From NCBI GenBank assembly GCA_964636705.1, contig CAZWUJ010000004.1, positions 62,001-126,000 on the forward strand: a stretch of DNA of 64,000 nt, written 5' to 3'. The stretch comes from VXRJ01 sp964636705 (GTDB lineage Bacteria; Acidobacteriota; Vicinamibacteria; Vicinamibacterales; UBA8438). This document shows, one piece after another, positions 9,601-18,171 of this stretch. Numbering within the stretch: position 1 is the stretch's first letter; each line of letters opens with the position of its first letter. Made by a program: the position numbers and the translations under genes. The notes beneath the pieces are model-generated. The model was not told the DNA's origin. It saw only the letters and a program-made list of their open reading frames with translations, and did not search any database.

Positions 9601-9747
9601 ATCTCCACCGACGCGGCGGCGCTTGAACCCCTCGCACGACGCCTTCGCACGCCCGCGTCGGGCCGTGATTTGCTGGAGCGCTATAAGACGACGACGGATC
9701 AGGTTCGCCGCGTCTACACCGGCGGAATGGAGCGGCTGTCAGGCTGA
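6661..9747 (+). CDS. glnE: bifunctional glutamine synthetase adenylyltransferase/deadenylase
   Basis: Adds AMP to glutamine synthetase subunits, or removes it, according to glutamine and P-II status. The 1028-residue protein has two nucleotidyltransferase domains. The N-terminal deadenylylating one has GKLGGGDLNYSSDIDLIYVYE near residue 235, and the C-terminal adenylylating one has LGKLGSSELTVHSDLDLVFIYD near 755. Each is followed by a helical domain (IKEGRGGIREVE and LKRGRGGLADID). It is somewhat longer than the roughly 950 residues of the E. coli protein. Its target glnA is the convergent neighbour and keeps the modifiable tyrosine, so the pair is functionally consistent. Confidence 0.95.
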   Translation: MPPAEPDIVTARDIFLAAQLAPERAAAFLETCGLRDGAAADAHLQQLAADLPSRLALGEMAETLFDAFATTPDPDAALVGFCRFASEHTPKITFINNLRVDPRILEILTQILGTSPYLSEILIRDPEYLHWLRFELDRRPPGRADYAAEVDRLLDEMAATQHQVDALKRFQRREFLRIAARDLFGMLDAATLTTTTAQLSHLADTLVDGMLRIASAELAARKGGPLPGRFAVIAMGKLGGGDLNYSSDIDLIYVYELPGGDNDPAAIDAHERYQKLGRRLTALLSEHTAEGYLYRVDMRLRPLGQRGALVYSLQQSVQYYETTGETFERFALLKARPIAGDLELGRRFVERVSPFVFRKYLDHAAIEELARYKKRADRAHAKHGDLDDNIKEGRGGIREVELFAQVFQLIYGGEHPSLRTGHTLTALRELGALGFIEAGERYDLTAAYIFLRNIEHGLQAAQGQQTHSLSGTERGLRALARRLGFDAMETLTQVLDTHRDKVHAIYANLFYEETEAEALAGRTIFRLLAGEMEDGDARSRLARAGFDDPDSALAALRALDAAPTTGRASARNLLSNLLATVLTDDSPLTAPNRVLIRFERVVSKARGATGLFRTLLEDAGLRRRLMAGLDAGDLFAARLSAYPELLDFMASAVLDMDAFRPAVEDAFAEVVSGNGSLESRFDAFRRVKAIQEFKVLVEWLSRRELTPLNEKLSLVADCAIKAAAIAAGTAPAVTARASGDAGIDTGWAVLALGKLGSSELTVHSDLDLVFIYDGDPSDARRFQLHQKFVRAIFDLLSKRTAAGAAYEIDTRLRPEGKMGALAIPLVAFERYLNSRAEIWERMAWTRARFAGGDPALGEKVQAVVDRFVYGEWSAGIPAYAQHVRSRIETELAREAAEGRFDLKRGRGGLADIDFLLQVLQIRAGVDDERFRVQGSRRLLASLPDNEYLLRDEAGALSDAYGFLRELETVLRIESDTGTNAISTDAAALEPLARRLRTPASGRDLLERYKTTTDQVRRVYTGGMERLSG

Positions 9748-9808
9748 GGGGACGCCCGGTGGCTGCGCCGCGGGCGGGGCGCGCCGGCGCGCCTTGGGTA
9801 GACACAGC

Positions 9809-9840
9809 GGCCCGAGGCGCCGGCCAGGACGCCTCGGGCC
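9809..9840. terminator. hairpin between convergent glnE and glnA
   Basis: GGCCCGAGGCG and CGCCTCGGGCC form a perfect 11-bp stem with a 10-base loop between the two stop codons. There is no U-run on either strand, so it may be a terminator-like or mRNA 3'-end structure rather than a canonical intrinsic terminator. Confidence 0.45.
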
Positions 9841-9868
9841 ACCTTGCGGCTACGAGCCGCGCCCGGGC

Positions 9869-9903
9869 AGCAGTCTGCACCGTTCCACGGCGCAGGCCGC
9901 TAG
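9869..9903. repeat. dispersed hairpin repeat, family 2, copy 1
   Basis: Contains CTGCACCGTTCCACGGCGCAG, which folds as CTGC...GCAG around CCGT-TCC-ACGG. The identical 21-base core recurs at about 43357-43377. It ends next to the glnA stop codon. Confidence 0.6.
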
Positions 9904-9911
9904 AGCCAGAG

Positions 9912-11348
9912 CTAGATGTCGAAGTAGAGCGCGAATTCCCACGGATGGGGCCGCAGGCGCATCGCGTCGACCTCGTTCTCACGCTTGTAGGAGATCCAGT
10001 TCTCGATGACGTCGGGCGTGAAGACATCTCCCTTCAGCAGGAAGTCGTGGTCCGCCTCGAGCGCGTCAAGCACCTGCGCCAGATCGCCCGGCGTGCTCTC
10101 GATCTTGCCCAGCTCCTCCGGCGGCAGGTCGTACAGGTCCTTGTCCATCGGCTCGGGCGGCATGATCCTGTTCTGGATGCCGTCGAGGCCGGCCATCAGC
10201 ATGGCGCTGAACGCGAGATACCCGTTGCACGTCGGATCCGGGAACCGGCACTCGACCCGCTTCGCCTTCTCGCTCTTCGAGTAGACCGGAATCCGGACCG
10301 CCGCACTGCGGTTCCGCATCGAGTAGATGAGGTTGATCGGCGCTTCGTAACCCGGCACCAGCCGGCGGTACGAGTTGGTCGTCGGGTTGGTCAGCGCGAG
10401 CAGCGCCGGCGCGTGCTTGAGGATGCCACCGATGTAGTGGACGGCGGTTTCGCTCAGGTCGCCGTAGGTGCCGGCCGCGAAGAACTGGTTCCGCCCGTCC
10501 TTCCAGATGCTCTGGTGCACGTGCATGCCGGAGCCGTTGTCCTGGAAGACCGGCTTCGGCATCAACGTAACTGTCTTGCCGTGCTTCCGCGCGACGTTCT
10601 TGACGGCGTACTTGTACTTCAGCAGCTTGTCGCCCATGTTGACGAGCGAGTCGAAACGCATGTCGATCTCCGCCTGGCCGGCGGTTCCCACCTCGTGGTG
10701 GTGCACCTCGATCTCAACGCCCAGCGCCTCGAGGGCGAGAAGCATCTCGGTCCGCAGATCCTGGTGGCTGTCCATCGGTGGCACCGGGAAGTACCCCTGC
10801 TTGTAGCGGATCTTGTAGCCGAGGTTGCGAGAGTTTCCTGCGGCGTCCGGATTCTCCGTGCGTCCGGCGTTCCAGAAACCCTCGCCGGCGTCGATGTGGT
10901 AGTAGCCCTCGTTGTAGCTCTGTCCGAATCGGACGTCATCGAAGATGAAGAACTCCGGCTCCGGCCCGAAGTAGGCGGTATCGCCGATGCCCGTCGACTT
11001 CAGGTAGTTCTCCGCCTTCTGCGCTATGTAGCGCGGGTCGCGGGAGTAGTCCTCACCGGTCACCGGATCCTTGACATTGCAGATGAGACAGAGCGTCGGC
11101 TCGGCCGAGAACGGATCCATGAACGCGGAACTCGCGTCCGGGAAGAGCAGCATGTCGCTCTCCTGGATCTGCTGGAAGCCGCGGATGCTGGATCCGTCGA
11201 AGCCGATCCCTTCCTCGAATACATCTTCCGAGAACTCCTTGGTGGACACCGTGAAGTGCTGCCACAGTCCCGGCAGATCAATGAACCGGAGATCGACCAC
11301 GCGGATCCCCTCGTTCTCGATCTTCGCCATCACGTCATTCGCTGTCAT
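9912..11348 (-). CDS. glnA: type I glutamine synthetase
   Basis: ATP-dependent ligation of ammonia to glutamate; the main entry point of ammonium. It is 478 residues long, a typical GSI-beta size. The N-terminal beta-grasp starts at TANDVMAKIENEG. The catalytic domain has GPEPEFFIFDDV, the ATP/metal segment GSGMHVHQS, and NPTTNSYRRLVPGYEAP. The adenylylation loop DLYDLPPEEL, with the target Tyr near residue 406, is intact, matching the presence of glnE. The ORF has an upstream ATG at 11363, but the ATG at 11348 is preceded by GAGAGG and is preferred. It lies 107 bases downstream of glnB on the same strand. Confidence 0.96.
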   Translation of the reverse strand: MTANDVMAKIENEGIRVVDLRFIDLPGLWQHFTVSTKEFSEDVFEEGIGFDGSSIRGFQQIQESDMLLFPDASSAFMDPFSAEPTLCLICNVKDPVTGEDYSRDPRYIAQKAENYLKSTGIGDTAYFGPEPEFFIFDDVRFGQSYNEGYYHIDAGEGFWNAGRTENPDAAGNSRNLGYKIRYKQGYFPVPPMDSHQDLRTEMLLALEALGVEIEVHHHEVGTAGQAEIDMRFDSLVNMGDKLLKYKYAVKNVARKHGKTVTLMPKPVFQDNGSGMHVHQSIWKDGRNQFFAAGTYGDLSETAVHYIGGILKHAPALLALTNPTTNSYRRLVPGYEAPINLIYSMRNRSAAVRIPVYSKSEKAKRVECRFPDPTCNGYLAFSAMLMAGLDGIQNRIMPPEPMDKDLYDLPPEELGKIESTPGDLAQVLDALEADHDFLLKGDVFTPDVIENWISYKRENEVDAMRLRPHPWEFALYFDI

Positions 11349-11455
11349 TCCGTTACCTCTCAATCAGGTTGGTGGTCGTCACTCCCTGGTGTTACTCCTC
11401 GCGCGACGTTCGACCATCCGCGCGCACACCATACCCGCCAACTGGAACACAAAGC

Positions 11456-11788
11456 CTAGATGACGTCGCGTTCCCCCGTCCGAATAATGCGACTCTGCTC
11501 GACCGGCATGACGAAGATCCGTCCGTCGCCGATCTCGCCGGTACGCGCCACATCCATGATCGCGTCGATGGCCGTCTCGACCATCTCGTCCGCGACGACG
11601 ACCTCGATCTTCACCTTGGGCAACAGGCTGATCTCGTACTCCCGGCCCCGGTAGATGGAGGAATGACCCCGTTGACGGCCATGCCCCCGCACCTCGGTCA
11701 CGGTGATTCCCGAGAGGTTCGCCTTGTTGAGCGCATCCTTTATCTCGTCGACCTTGTTCGGTCTCACAATCGCCTTGATCAGTTTCAT
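11456..11788 (-). CDS. glnB: nitrogen regulatory protein P-II (first paralogue)
   Basis: Trimeric sensor of 2-oxoglutarate and ATP/ADP that relays nitrogen status to GlnE, GlnD-dependent targets and transporters. The 110 residues begin with MKLIKAIVRP. The T-loop reads IYRGREYEISLLPK, keeping Tyr46 and the uridylylated Tyr51. The C-terminal signature TGEIGDGRIFV is present. It sits between glnD and glnA. The T-loop differs from the amtB-linked copy (EYEISLLPK versus EYSVDFVPK), suggesting different partners. It starts 41 bases after the glnD stop codon. Confidence 0.94.
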   Translation of the reverse strand: MKLIKAIVRPNKVDEIKDALNKANLSGITVTEVRGHGRQRGHSSIYRGREYEISLLPKVKIEVVVADEMVETAIDAIMDVARTGEIGDGRIFVMPVEQSRIIRTGERDVI

Positions 11789-11829
11789 GCCAGTCTTCGT
11801 TCAGGCGCGCTCCGCCGATCGCGCGTCCT

Positions 11830-14415
11830 TCAGTGAGCCGACGACGCCCCTAGCGTCCGCTCCAGATCCTGCTTCAACCGCTCCTGTGTTTCCTCGTGCA
11901 GCTTGCCGCCCTGCTCGGTCAGATGAAAGACGTCGAGCGCCCTGGTGCCTTCGGTGTTGATCAACACCAGATCGATGGAACACCCGTTGTCCGCGATCGC
12001 GCGGCTGACCCGGTAGAGCAGGCCCCATCCGTTCGGCGCAACCATTTCCAGCACCGTGAAGCGCTTCGAGAAGTGGTTGTTGTAGTGCACGACGGGCGTA
12101 ACGGGTTCGACCTGCGGCTTCCTTTGGCCGGCACGCCAGCGCCCCTTCAGTTTTTCCTCTATTGCCACCCGCCCGCCGATGACGTCTTCCAGCAGCCCTT
12201 CCATCTCGTCGCGTGCGGACGGGTTCAGGGTGAGGAACTTCTCCCGATCCTCGAACTCGAAGATGTCGAGCGCCACGTGATGCTGATTGCTCATGACGTG
12301 GCCCCGCATGATGTCCATGCCGAAGAACGACAGCACCCCGCAGATATTGGAGAACAGCCGCGGCTGATCCAGTGCTATCGCGCTCAGCTCCCACGAGGTC
12401 TCGTGCGCGTTCAGAATCGGCCGCACCACGCCCGGCTCCAGGTTCCGCGCCAGACGAAGGTGGTCATAGACGACGGGTCCATCCACCAGACGCAGGTAGC
12501 GCTGCGGAAAACCTTCGAGATAGGAAGTGAGCTCCGCTTCCGTGATGTCGTCCGGACGCTGCTCGTTCAGGGCGATTCTCGCCACTTCGTCGTGGTCGAT
12601 CGAGTCGTCGCCGTATCCCAGTGTCAACTGGTTGTAGCTCTCGACGTAGAGGCGCCAGAGCATCTCTTCCTTCCATGGGGTCAGCACGCCGGGACTCACC
12701 GCATCGACATCGGCCAGCGTCAGCAGCGTCAGCAGCTTCAACCGCTCTTCGGTGCCGACAAGCCGCGTGAAGCCGATCACGGTGTCAGGGTCCTCGGCGT
12801 CACGGCGGAAGGCGACGACCGACATCTGCAGGTGGTGGCGAATCAGAAACTCGACGACCTGGCGCGCCCGTTCCGGCAGGCGGAGACGCCGCATCGCCTC
12901 GTTCGCCATCCTGACGCCCTCTTCGGAGTGGTTCTTGTTCGTCCACTTGCCGCAGTCGTGAAACAGCAGCGCGAGCACCAGGAGTTCCGGCTCGGCAGTC
13001 TCCTTGAGCAGGTTGGCGAACCGTTTCCGGCTCTCGGTCATCGGCGTGCAGAGATGTTCCACGTTGCGGATGGCGCGCAGGGTGTGCTCGTCCACGGTGT
13101 ACCGGTGGTAGAAGTCCCGCGTAACGTGGCAGTAGACCTTCTGGAACTCCGGGAACATCCGGCCCAGCAACCCGCGGCTGTGCATTTCTTCCAGCCGGTC
13201 GTACAGCCCGGGCCGGGGGCGGAGCAGGTCCAGCAACTGATACAGTTCCCGGTCGGTCGGAAAGAACGTCTCCGGTGTGTACCGCTCGCCATGCCGCTCG
13301 ATGCAGGTGAGCACCTGTTCCGAAACCACCGTATCCCGGGCTAGCGCCTCCTCGAAGGCCCGGAGCCAGATGCGGGGTTGCAGCGACGCGCGCGTGCCGT
13401 CCGCGAACCGGATGCCGTCCCAGGCGAGTGCCAGATCGTCGTCGATCGGTTCCACCGACGCATCGGGATCTTCGGGTGCGGTGGCCGCCTTGAGCAGAGT
13501 CTGCAGCGATCGGTTGATGCGCCGGGCATGGTGGTAGTACGTGCTCATCAGACGTTCCACCTGGCGACCCGGCTTTTCGCCGGGCGATCCGAACGTCCTC
13601 GCCACCACTTCCTGCAGGCCGTGCTCCAGAACATTCGCGTTGCGCTTGCGCTCCGTGTGCAGGATCGACCGGATCCGCAGCATGAAATCCTCCGCCTCCT
13701 CGAGGCGGCCGGGATCCACATGGAGATCGTGGCGAGTTCCGTCCTCCAACCCGCGCAGCAGCCGGATTGCCGTCGCGTCGCGGAGTCCGCCCGGCGAGTC
13801 CTTGACGTCCGGCTCCAGGTGGAAGACTGTGTGGCTGAAGCGCGACAGCCGCTGCTTCACCAGCCGGATCAGGGCCTCGCGCATCGCCGGGCGCCAGGGC
13901 GAGCCGGTCGACAGGCAGGTTGCGGTCACCCGTTCGAAGAGGGCGTGGTCCCCCTCGAGGAAACGCGCCTCCATCAGTGCCGTCAGGTACTCGGGATTGT
14001 CCACCTCGGGTTGCGCCAGTTCGGCCGAGCGCCGGATCTGGTGGCCTACCTGAAACCCGAGGTCCCAGAGCGGGTGGAGAACCGCACTGATGAACCTTTC
14101 TTCCGCGGCGCCTACTTCACCGTCGAGGACTATCAGAAGGTCGATGTCGGAATGCAGGCAGAGGTGACGCCGGCCGTACCCGCCTATGGGAATCAGCGCG
14201 TGCGGCGTGTCGGTAATGCCGCGGGCAGCACGATAAATCCCGCGCAGGATGTCATCGATCCGTGACGTGTAGAGGCCGAGGCAACGGATGCCGCCGCGTG
14301 CCTCGCGGGTGCTGTCCTGGAGTTCTGCACGGGCCGCGCCGAGTTGCGACCGCCACGTCGGTCCGAGGGCGATTTCACCGGTGTCAATCGGCGCGGCGTC
14401 GTTGGTGGGGAGCAT
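11830..14415 (-). CDS. glnD: P-II uridylyltransferase/uridylyl-removing enzyme
   Basis: Senses glutamine, uridylylates P-II when glutamine is low and removes UMP when it is high. The 861-residue protein has the nucleotidyltransferase motif GGYGRRHLCLHSDIDLLIV near residue 80 and a GlnD uridylyltransferase-linked helical region. The HD phosphohydrolase domain carries FHDCGKW near 490 and RHHLQMS. Two C-terminal ACT domains follow (about 690-860, each starting around a DxxxLF/YR pattern). The length is slightly below that of the E. coli enzyme. It heads the glnD-glnB-glnA series. Confidence 0.94.
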   Translation of the reverse strand: MLPTNDAAPIDTGEIALGPTWRSQLGAARAELQDSTREARGGIRCLGLYTSRIDDILRGIYRAARGITDTPHALIPIGGYGRRHLCLHSDIDLLIVLDGEVGAAEERFISAVLHPLWDLGFQVGHQIRRSAELAQPEVDNPEYLTALMEARFLEGDHALFERVTATCLSTGSPWRPAMREALIRLVKQRLSRFSHTVFHLEPDVKDSPGGLRDATAIRLLRGLEDGTRHDLHVDPGRLEEAEDFMLRIRSILHTERKRNANVLEHGLQEVVARTFGSPGEKPGRQVERLMSTYYHHARRINRSLQTLLKAATAPEDPDASVEPIDDDLALAWDGIRFADGTRASLQPRIWLRAFEEALARDTVVSEQVLTCIERHGERYTPETFFPTDRELYQLLDLLRPRPGLYDRLEEMHSRGLLGRMFPEFQKVYCHVTRDFYHRYTVDEHTLRAIRNVEHLCTPMTESRKRFANLLKETAEPELLVLALLFHDCGKWTNKNHSEEGVRMANEAMRRLRLPERARQVVEFLIRHHLQMSVVAFRRDAEDPDTVIGFTRLVGTEERLKLLTLLTLADVDAVSPGVLTPWKEEMLWRLYVESYNQLTLGYGDDSIDHDEVARIALNEQRPDDITEAELTSYLEGFPQRYLRLVDGPVVYDHLRLARNLEPGVVRPILNAHETSWELSAIALDQPRLFSNICGVLSFFGMDIMRGHVMSNQHHVALDIFEFEDREKFLTLNPSARDEMEGLLEDVIGGRVAIEEKLKGRWRAGQRKPQVEPVTPVVHYNNHFSKRFTVLEMVAPNGWGLLYRVSRAIADNGCSIDLVLINTEGTRALDVFHLTEQGGKLHEETQERLKQDLERTLGASSAH

Positions 14416-14459
14416 CGCGGAGTCGATTCAGCGAGGCGTTCGTCGCGTGCCCGGTGCTG

Positions 14460-15329
14460 TCAGTAGCCGATGCTGAAGCCGACGGAGCCGACGACCTGCA
14501 CCTCGTTGCCGTCGTTCAGCATCTCGAGGTAGTCGCCGAGCAGGAGCACATGCACGCCCCCCGCCACTTCCCAGGCGCCGTAACCCTCCGGCAAGGGGAG
14601 CGGCATGCTGGCCACAGCGCCGATATCGAAGTAGCCGAAGCTGTCATCGAGCTCCCCGCCATCTTCGTAGTAGTTGGTCAGGCTGAAGCCGAGTGTCGCG
14701 GGCACGGACAACGTTACCCGGCCGCCCATGGTTTCCATTGCCGGTTCAATTCCCAACTCGAAATACACGCCCTCGGCGCCGCCGCCGTCCGCCTGACCGT
14801 CCATTTCGATCGCCAGACCGACGTGAGGCGACAGCGGAAACTGGAACAAGTCGCTGTCATCCATCGCGAGCGTGAGCGCCAGTTCGTGCACGGTCGAGAA
14901 GCTGTCGTTCGGGCTGAGATAGGACGTGTAGGTGATGCCGGCGCTCCAGTTCTCCAGTCCGAGCGTGATCCCGGTGAAGAAGTCCGACTCGTACCACGGC
15001 GCCACGTTGACGGCCGGGCCGCCCGCGCCCGTCTCGCCGCTATGCAGGCTGTTCCATGTGCCGATGGTGAACGTGACCCCGGTCAGCCCCTCGTCGCGCT
15101 GCAGCAGCGAGAAGGAGGCGTCGGCATAGGGCTGGGCGATCAGGCCGCCGGTTTCCTGCTTGATGCCGCGGAAGAGGTACGCGTGGCTGAAGTCCATACC
15201 GATCGTGGCGGCGACGCGGTTGTCGTCTCCCTGCGCCAGCGCCGGCTGCGCCGCGACCAGCCCCGTTGCCATGCCGGCTACCGCCAGCGCCGCACACATG
15301 CGGGGTGCACTGCCCCCTCGCCAGTTCAT
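14460..15329 (-). CDS. TorF/Gcw_chp family putative porin (copy 1)
   Basis: A 289-residue secreted beta-rich protein of the Gcw_chp/TorF family (PF09694), thought to form small outer-membrane channels. A signal peptide of about 30 residues ends at AQPALAQG. The mature part opens with DFSHAYLFRGIKQETGGLIAQPYADASF, the family's diagnostic 'Y.FRGI.Q' start, and ends in FSIGY with a terminal aromatic residue, as outer-membrane proteins do. The apparent upstream GTG start at 15347 is the Shine-Dalgarno sequence itself (GAGGAGG), so the ATG at 15329 is the start. It is a paralogue of the gene at 15535 and lies downstream of amtB. Confidence 0.8.
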   Translation of the reverse strand: MNWRGGSAPRMCAALAVAGMATGLVAAQPALAQGDDNRVAATIGMDFSHAYLFRGIKQETGGLIAQPYADASFSLLQRDEGLTGVTFTIGTWNSLHSGETGAGGPAVNVAPWYESDFFTGITLGLENWSAGITYTSYLSPNDSFSTVHELALTLAMDDSDLFQFPLSPHVGLAIEMDGQADGGGAEGVYFELGIEPAMETMGGRVTLSVPATLGFSLTNYYEDGGELDDSFGYFDIGAVASMPLPLPEGYGAWEVAGGVHVLLLGDYLEMLNDGNEVQVVGSVGFSIGY

Positions 15330-15439
15330 TTCGAATAGCCTCCTCACGGGATTGCCCGGACCCTTGGAACGCCAGGCGGCGATGACGACAAAACAACGTA
15401 TCTTATCAAGCGGCCAACACCCGCAGGAAGCGAAAGGGC

Positions 15440-15474
15440 GGGGGACCGAAGGCGGGTCAAACCCTCGGTCCCCC
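15440..15474. terminator. hairpin between the two TorF genes
   Basis: GGGGGACCGA and TCGGTCCCCC pair perfectly over 10 bp with a 15-base loop, partly extended by AGG/CCC. On the minus strand TTTCGCTT follows closely, a weak U-tract. It could end glnK-amtB-torF transcripts or stabilise their 3' ends. Confidence 0.5.
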
Positions 15475-15534
15475 GGCGGGACTCTGCCGAGGAGGTGGGC
15501 AGAGCCATGACGCAGACTCCCAGTAGCCGAGCTC

Positions 15535-16356
15535 CTAGTAGCCGAGGCTCAAGCCGAATGTCGCGAGAAGCTTCGTGCCGCTGTCACCACCGTCGATTGC
15601 CTTCGCGCCCTCGCCCAGCACGAGAGCCTGCAATCCGATTCCCAGTTCCCAGGATCCGAATGCCTCAGGAACCGCCAGTGGGATGCCGAGCGACGCGCCG
15701 GCCGAGAAGAAGCCGAAGCCGCTGTCCGAGATGACGCCGGGCGCGCTTTCGTACTCGTAGTAGTCGCTCAGGCTCATGCCGATGGCCACGGGAAACGACA
15801 GGCTCACCGGTGCGTCGGCGAGCGGCGCCGCCGGTTCGATCCCGAACTCGAGATAGTTGCCGGTGTCGTAACCGTCCGCGCCGCCCGCGAGCTCCGCCGC
15901 GACCGTCACGTACGGGCTCACGTAACCGTCATCGACGCTGAGTCCGAACGCCAGCTCCTTCGTCGTGCCCCAGCTTCCGCGCGGGCTCATGTAGGCGGTG
16001 TAGGTGACATCGATGCCGACCATGCCGGCGGAAGCGCCGATGCCGGCATAAAAGTCCGTCTCGTAGAAGCTCTGCGGCGCTCCCGAGAACCCCTCGTCGC
16101 CGACCGAATGGAGGCTGCTCCAGGTGCCGGCCGTGATCGACGCGTTCCTGAAGCTGATGCTCCCCTCGAGTGTCGGCTGGGCGATGAAGCCCGCCGTTTC
16201 CTGCACGATGCCACGGAAGTAGTAGTCGCTGACGACATCGACGCCGCTGCTGAGGCTGACGTTGCCCCCGTTCTGCGCGGCAGCGGGGCTCGCGATGAGA
16301 CCGGCAGCGGCGCCGAGGGCAAGGGTGACGGTGGTGATGCGAAGCAGGGTTGTCAT
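15535..16356 (-). CDS. TorF/Gcw_chp family putative porin (copy 2)
   Basis: A 273-residue secreted protein with a cleavable signal ending at SPAAAQNG, followed by GVDVVSDYYFRGIVQETAGFIAQPTLEGSISF, homologous to the start of copy 1. The C-terminus is GLSLGY. It begins 28 bases after the amtB stop codon, preceded by GGAGG at a good distance, so it is probably the third gene of a glnK-amtB-torF operon. A role as an outer-membrane pore for small nitrogen solutes is inference from this linkage. Confidence 0.8.
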   Translation of the reverse strand: MTTLLRITTVTLALGAAAGLIASPAAAQNGGNVSLSSGVDVVSDYYFRGIVQETAGFIAQPTLEGSISFRNASITAGTWSSLHSVGDEGFSGAPQSFYETDFYAGIGASAGMVGIDVTYTAYMSPRGSWGTTKELAFGLSVDDGYVSPYVTVAAELAGGADGYDTGNYLEFGIEPAAPLADAPVSLSFPVAIGMSLSDYYEYESAPGVISDSGFGFFSAGASLGIPLAVPEAFGSWELGIGLQALVLGEGAKAIDGGDSGTKLLATFGLSLGY

Positions 16357-16384
16357 GTGTCTGTTCCTCCAGAAGCTGTTGTTG

Positions 16385-17722
16385 TTACTGATGCAGGTGT
16401 TGAATCTGGAAGCCCCCGTAGGCCTCCATGCCGTGCTCGCCGACGTCGAGGCCCATCCGTTCCTCGTTCTCGCTGACGCGCAGGCCCATGCTCGCCTTGA
16501 TCACGTAGAAGATCGCAAGGGCGGCGGGCAGGGAGATGGCGCCGTAGGCCAGGACGCCGACGAGTTGCGTGACGAAGGAGTGGTCCGGATTGACGCTGAA
16601 GATCCCGACCGCGAGGGTGCCCCAGATGCCGCAGACCAGGTGGACGGAGATTGCGCCCACCGGATCGTCGAGCTGCGCCCGGTCGATGAGGATGACGGAA
16701 GCGACGACGATGAAACCGGCGATCAGGCCGATCACGATCGCCGCGTTCACGCTGACGGTGTCGGCGCCCGCCGTGATGCCGACCAGGCCGGCGAGCGATC
16801 CGTTCAGGACCATCGACAGGTCCGGCTTGTGTTGCACCGACCAGGAGGCGATCATCGCGCCGATGACGCCGGCCGCCGCGGCCAACGAGGTGGTCACGAA
16901 CACCAGCGAGACCAGCCCGGGATCCGCACTGAGGACCGATCCGCCATTGAACCCGAACCAGCCGAGCCAGAGCAGAAAGACGCCGATGGTGGCGAGCGGC
17001 ATGCTGTGACCCGCGATGGGCCGCACCTTGCCCTTGACGTACTTGCCGAGGCGCGGTCCGAGTACGATCACGCCCGCCAGCGCGCCCCAACCGCCCACCG
17101 AGTGGACCAGGGTCGAGCCGGCGAAGTCGTAGAAGCCCATCTGGTCGAGCCAGCCGCCGCCCCACTTCCAGGAGCCCGCGACGGGATAGATGAGGGCAAC
17201 GTAGATGGTCGTGAAAACCAGGAAGGAGCCGAGCTTGATCCGCTCCGCCACGGCGCCCGAGACGATCGTGGCTGCGGTGGCCGCGAACATGGCCTGGAAG
17301 ATGAAATCGGTCCAGTAGGTGTAGCCGGGGTTGTAGGCGCTTGTGACGCCCTCCGCGCCCGCGTCGATGCCGAAGCCGGCGAAGCCGAAGAACTGCCCGA
17401 TAGTGAAATCACCCGGATACATCAGGTTGAAACCGACGAACGTGTAGGTCAGCAACCCGATCGCAATGACGCCGGTGTTCTTGAACAGGATGTTCACGGT
17501 GTTCTTGGCCTGGGTCATTCCCGATTCCAGGCAGGCGAAGCCGAGGTGCATGATGAACACCAGGAAGGTGGCGACCAGCATCCAGGTGTTGTTGACGGCG
17601 AACATCTCGTCCGACACTTCCTCCTGCGCGAAGGCGACGGCGGGCGCGAACACGACGAGAAGCAGCGCGGGCACGGCGAGGCGGCCGAAACCGACGAACG
17701 AGTGAAGAACTGCGTGTTTCAT
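16385..17722 (-). CDS. amtB: ammonium transporter
   Basis: Inner-membrane trimeric channel for ammonium. It has 445 residues with a cleavable signal (AVAFAQEE, residues about 1-28) as in AmtB precursors, followed by eleven hydrophobic segments. Family hallmarks include the LGFACLESGMTQAKN helix, the WKWGGGWLDQMGFYDFAGS signature with DFAGSTLVH, and WLGWFGFNGGS. The ORF runs upstream to 18043, but the ATG at 17722, with AAGGAAA before it, starts the signal peptide. It follows glnK by 34 bases, so the two are an operon whose products bind each other at the membrane. Confidence 0.95.
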   Translation of the reverse strand: MKHAVLHSFVGFGRLAVPALLLVVFAPAVAFAQEEVSDEMFAVNNTWMLVATFLVFIMHLGFACLESGMTQAKNTVNILFKNTGVIAIGLLTYTFVGFNLMYPGDFTIGQFFGFAGFGIDAGAEGVTSAYNPGYTYWTDFIFQAMFAATAATIVSGAVAERIKLGSFLVFTTIYVALIYPVAGSWKWGGGWLDQMGFYDFAGSTLVHSVGGWGALAGVIVLGPRLGKYVKGKVRPIAGHSMPLATIGVFLLWLGWFGFNGGSVLSADPGLVSLVFVTTSLAAAAGVIGAMIASWSVQHKPDLSMVLNGSLAGLVGITAGADTVSVNAAIVIGLIAGFIVVASVILIDRAQLDDPVGAISVHLVCGIWGTLAVGIFSVNPDHSFVTQLVGVLAYGAISLPAALAIFYVIKASMGLRVSENEERMGLDVGEHGMEAYGGFQIQHLHQ

Positions 17723-17756
17723 GATTGATTTCCTTGTTTCCTGGCGGGGTGGTTGC

Positions 17757-18095
17757 CTAGAGCGCGGTCGGGCCGGTCTCGCCGGTGCGGATCCGGACCG
17801 CCTGCTCCACGTCGCTGACAAAGATCTTTCCGTCGCCGATCTCGCCGGTGCGGGCGGCGCCGGTAACTGCGCCGACGGCGGCATCCACAAGGTCGTCGTC
17901 CACGACCAGATCGATGCGGATCTTCGGAACGAAGTCCACCGAGTACTCGACGCCGCGGTATACCTCGGTATGTCCCTTCTGGCGGCCGAACCCCTTGACT
18001 TCGGTGGCCGTGAGCCCGGTAATGCCCGCCTTGGCGAGGGCATCCCGCGCGTCGTCGAGCATGTGCGGCTTGATGATGGCCGTTATCAGTTTCAT
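17757..18095 (-). CDS. glnK: nitrogen regulatory protein P-II linked to AmtB
   Basis: A 112-residue P-II protein expected to block AmtB when nitrogen is plentiful. The T-loop VYRGVEYSVDFVPK keeps Tyr51 and the classical VDFVPK sequence. TGEIGDGKIFV is at the C-terminal side. A ribosome-binding site AGGGGA sits ahead of the ATG at 18095. It is the first gene of glnK-amtB, about 66 bases downstream of a predicted sigma-54 start site, so it should be induced under nitrogen limitation. Confidence 0.95.
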   Translation of the reverse strand: MKLITAIIKPHMLDDARDALAKAGITGLTATEVKGFGRQKGHTEVYRGVEYSVDFVPKIRIDLVVDDDLVDAAVGAVTGAARTGEIGDGKIFVSDVEQAVRIRTGETGPTAL

Positions 18096-18171
18096 GCGCT
18101 GTCTCCCCTGATGTCCTCAGTGTTGCGCCGACGGTCTTTCGCCGGCCTGCTCTCGTATGGCTGCCCCTAGC

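Noticed and set aside
11349..11455. Sigma-54 promoter ahead of glnA
   Set aside because: The minus strand has GG...GC words (TTGGCGGGTATGGTGTGC), but the spacing between GG and GC is 12 bases instead of the required 10, so the match fails.
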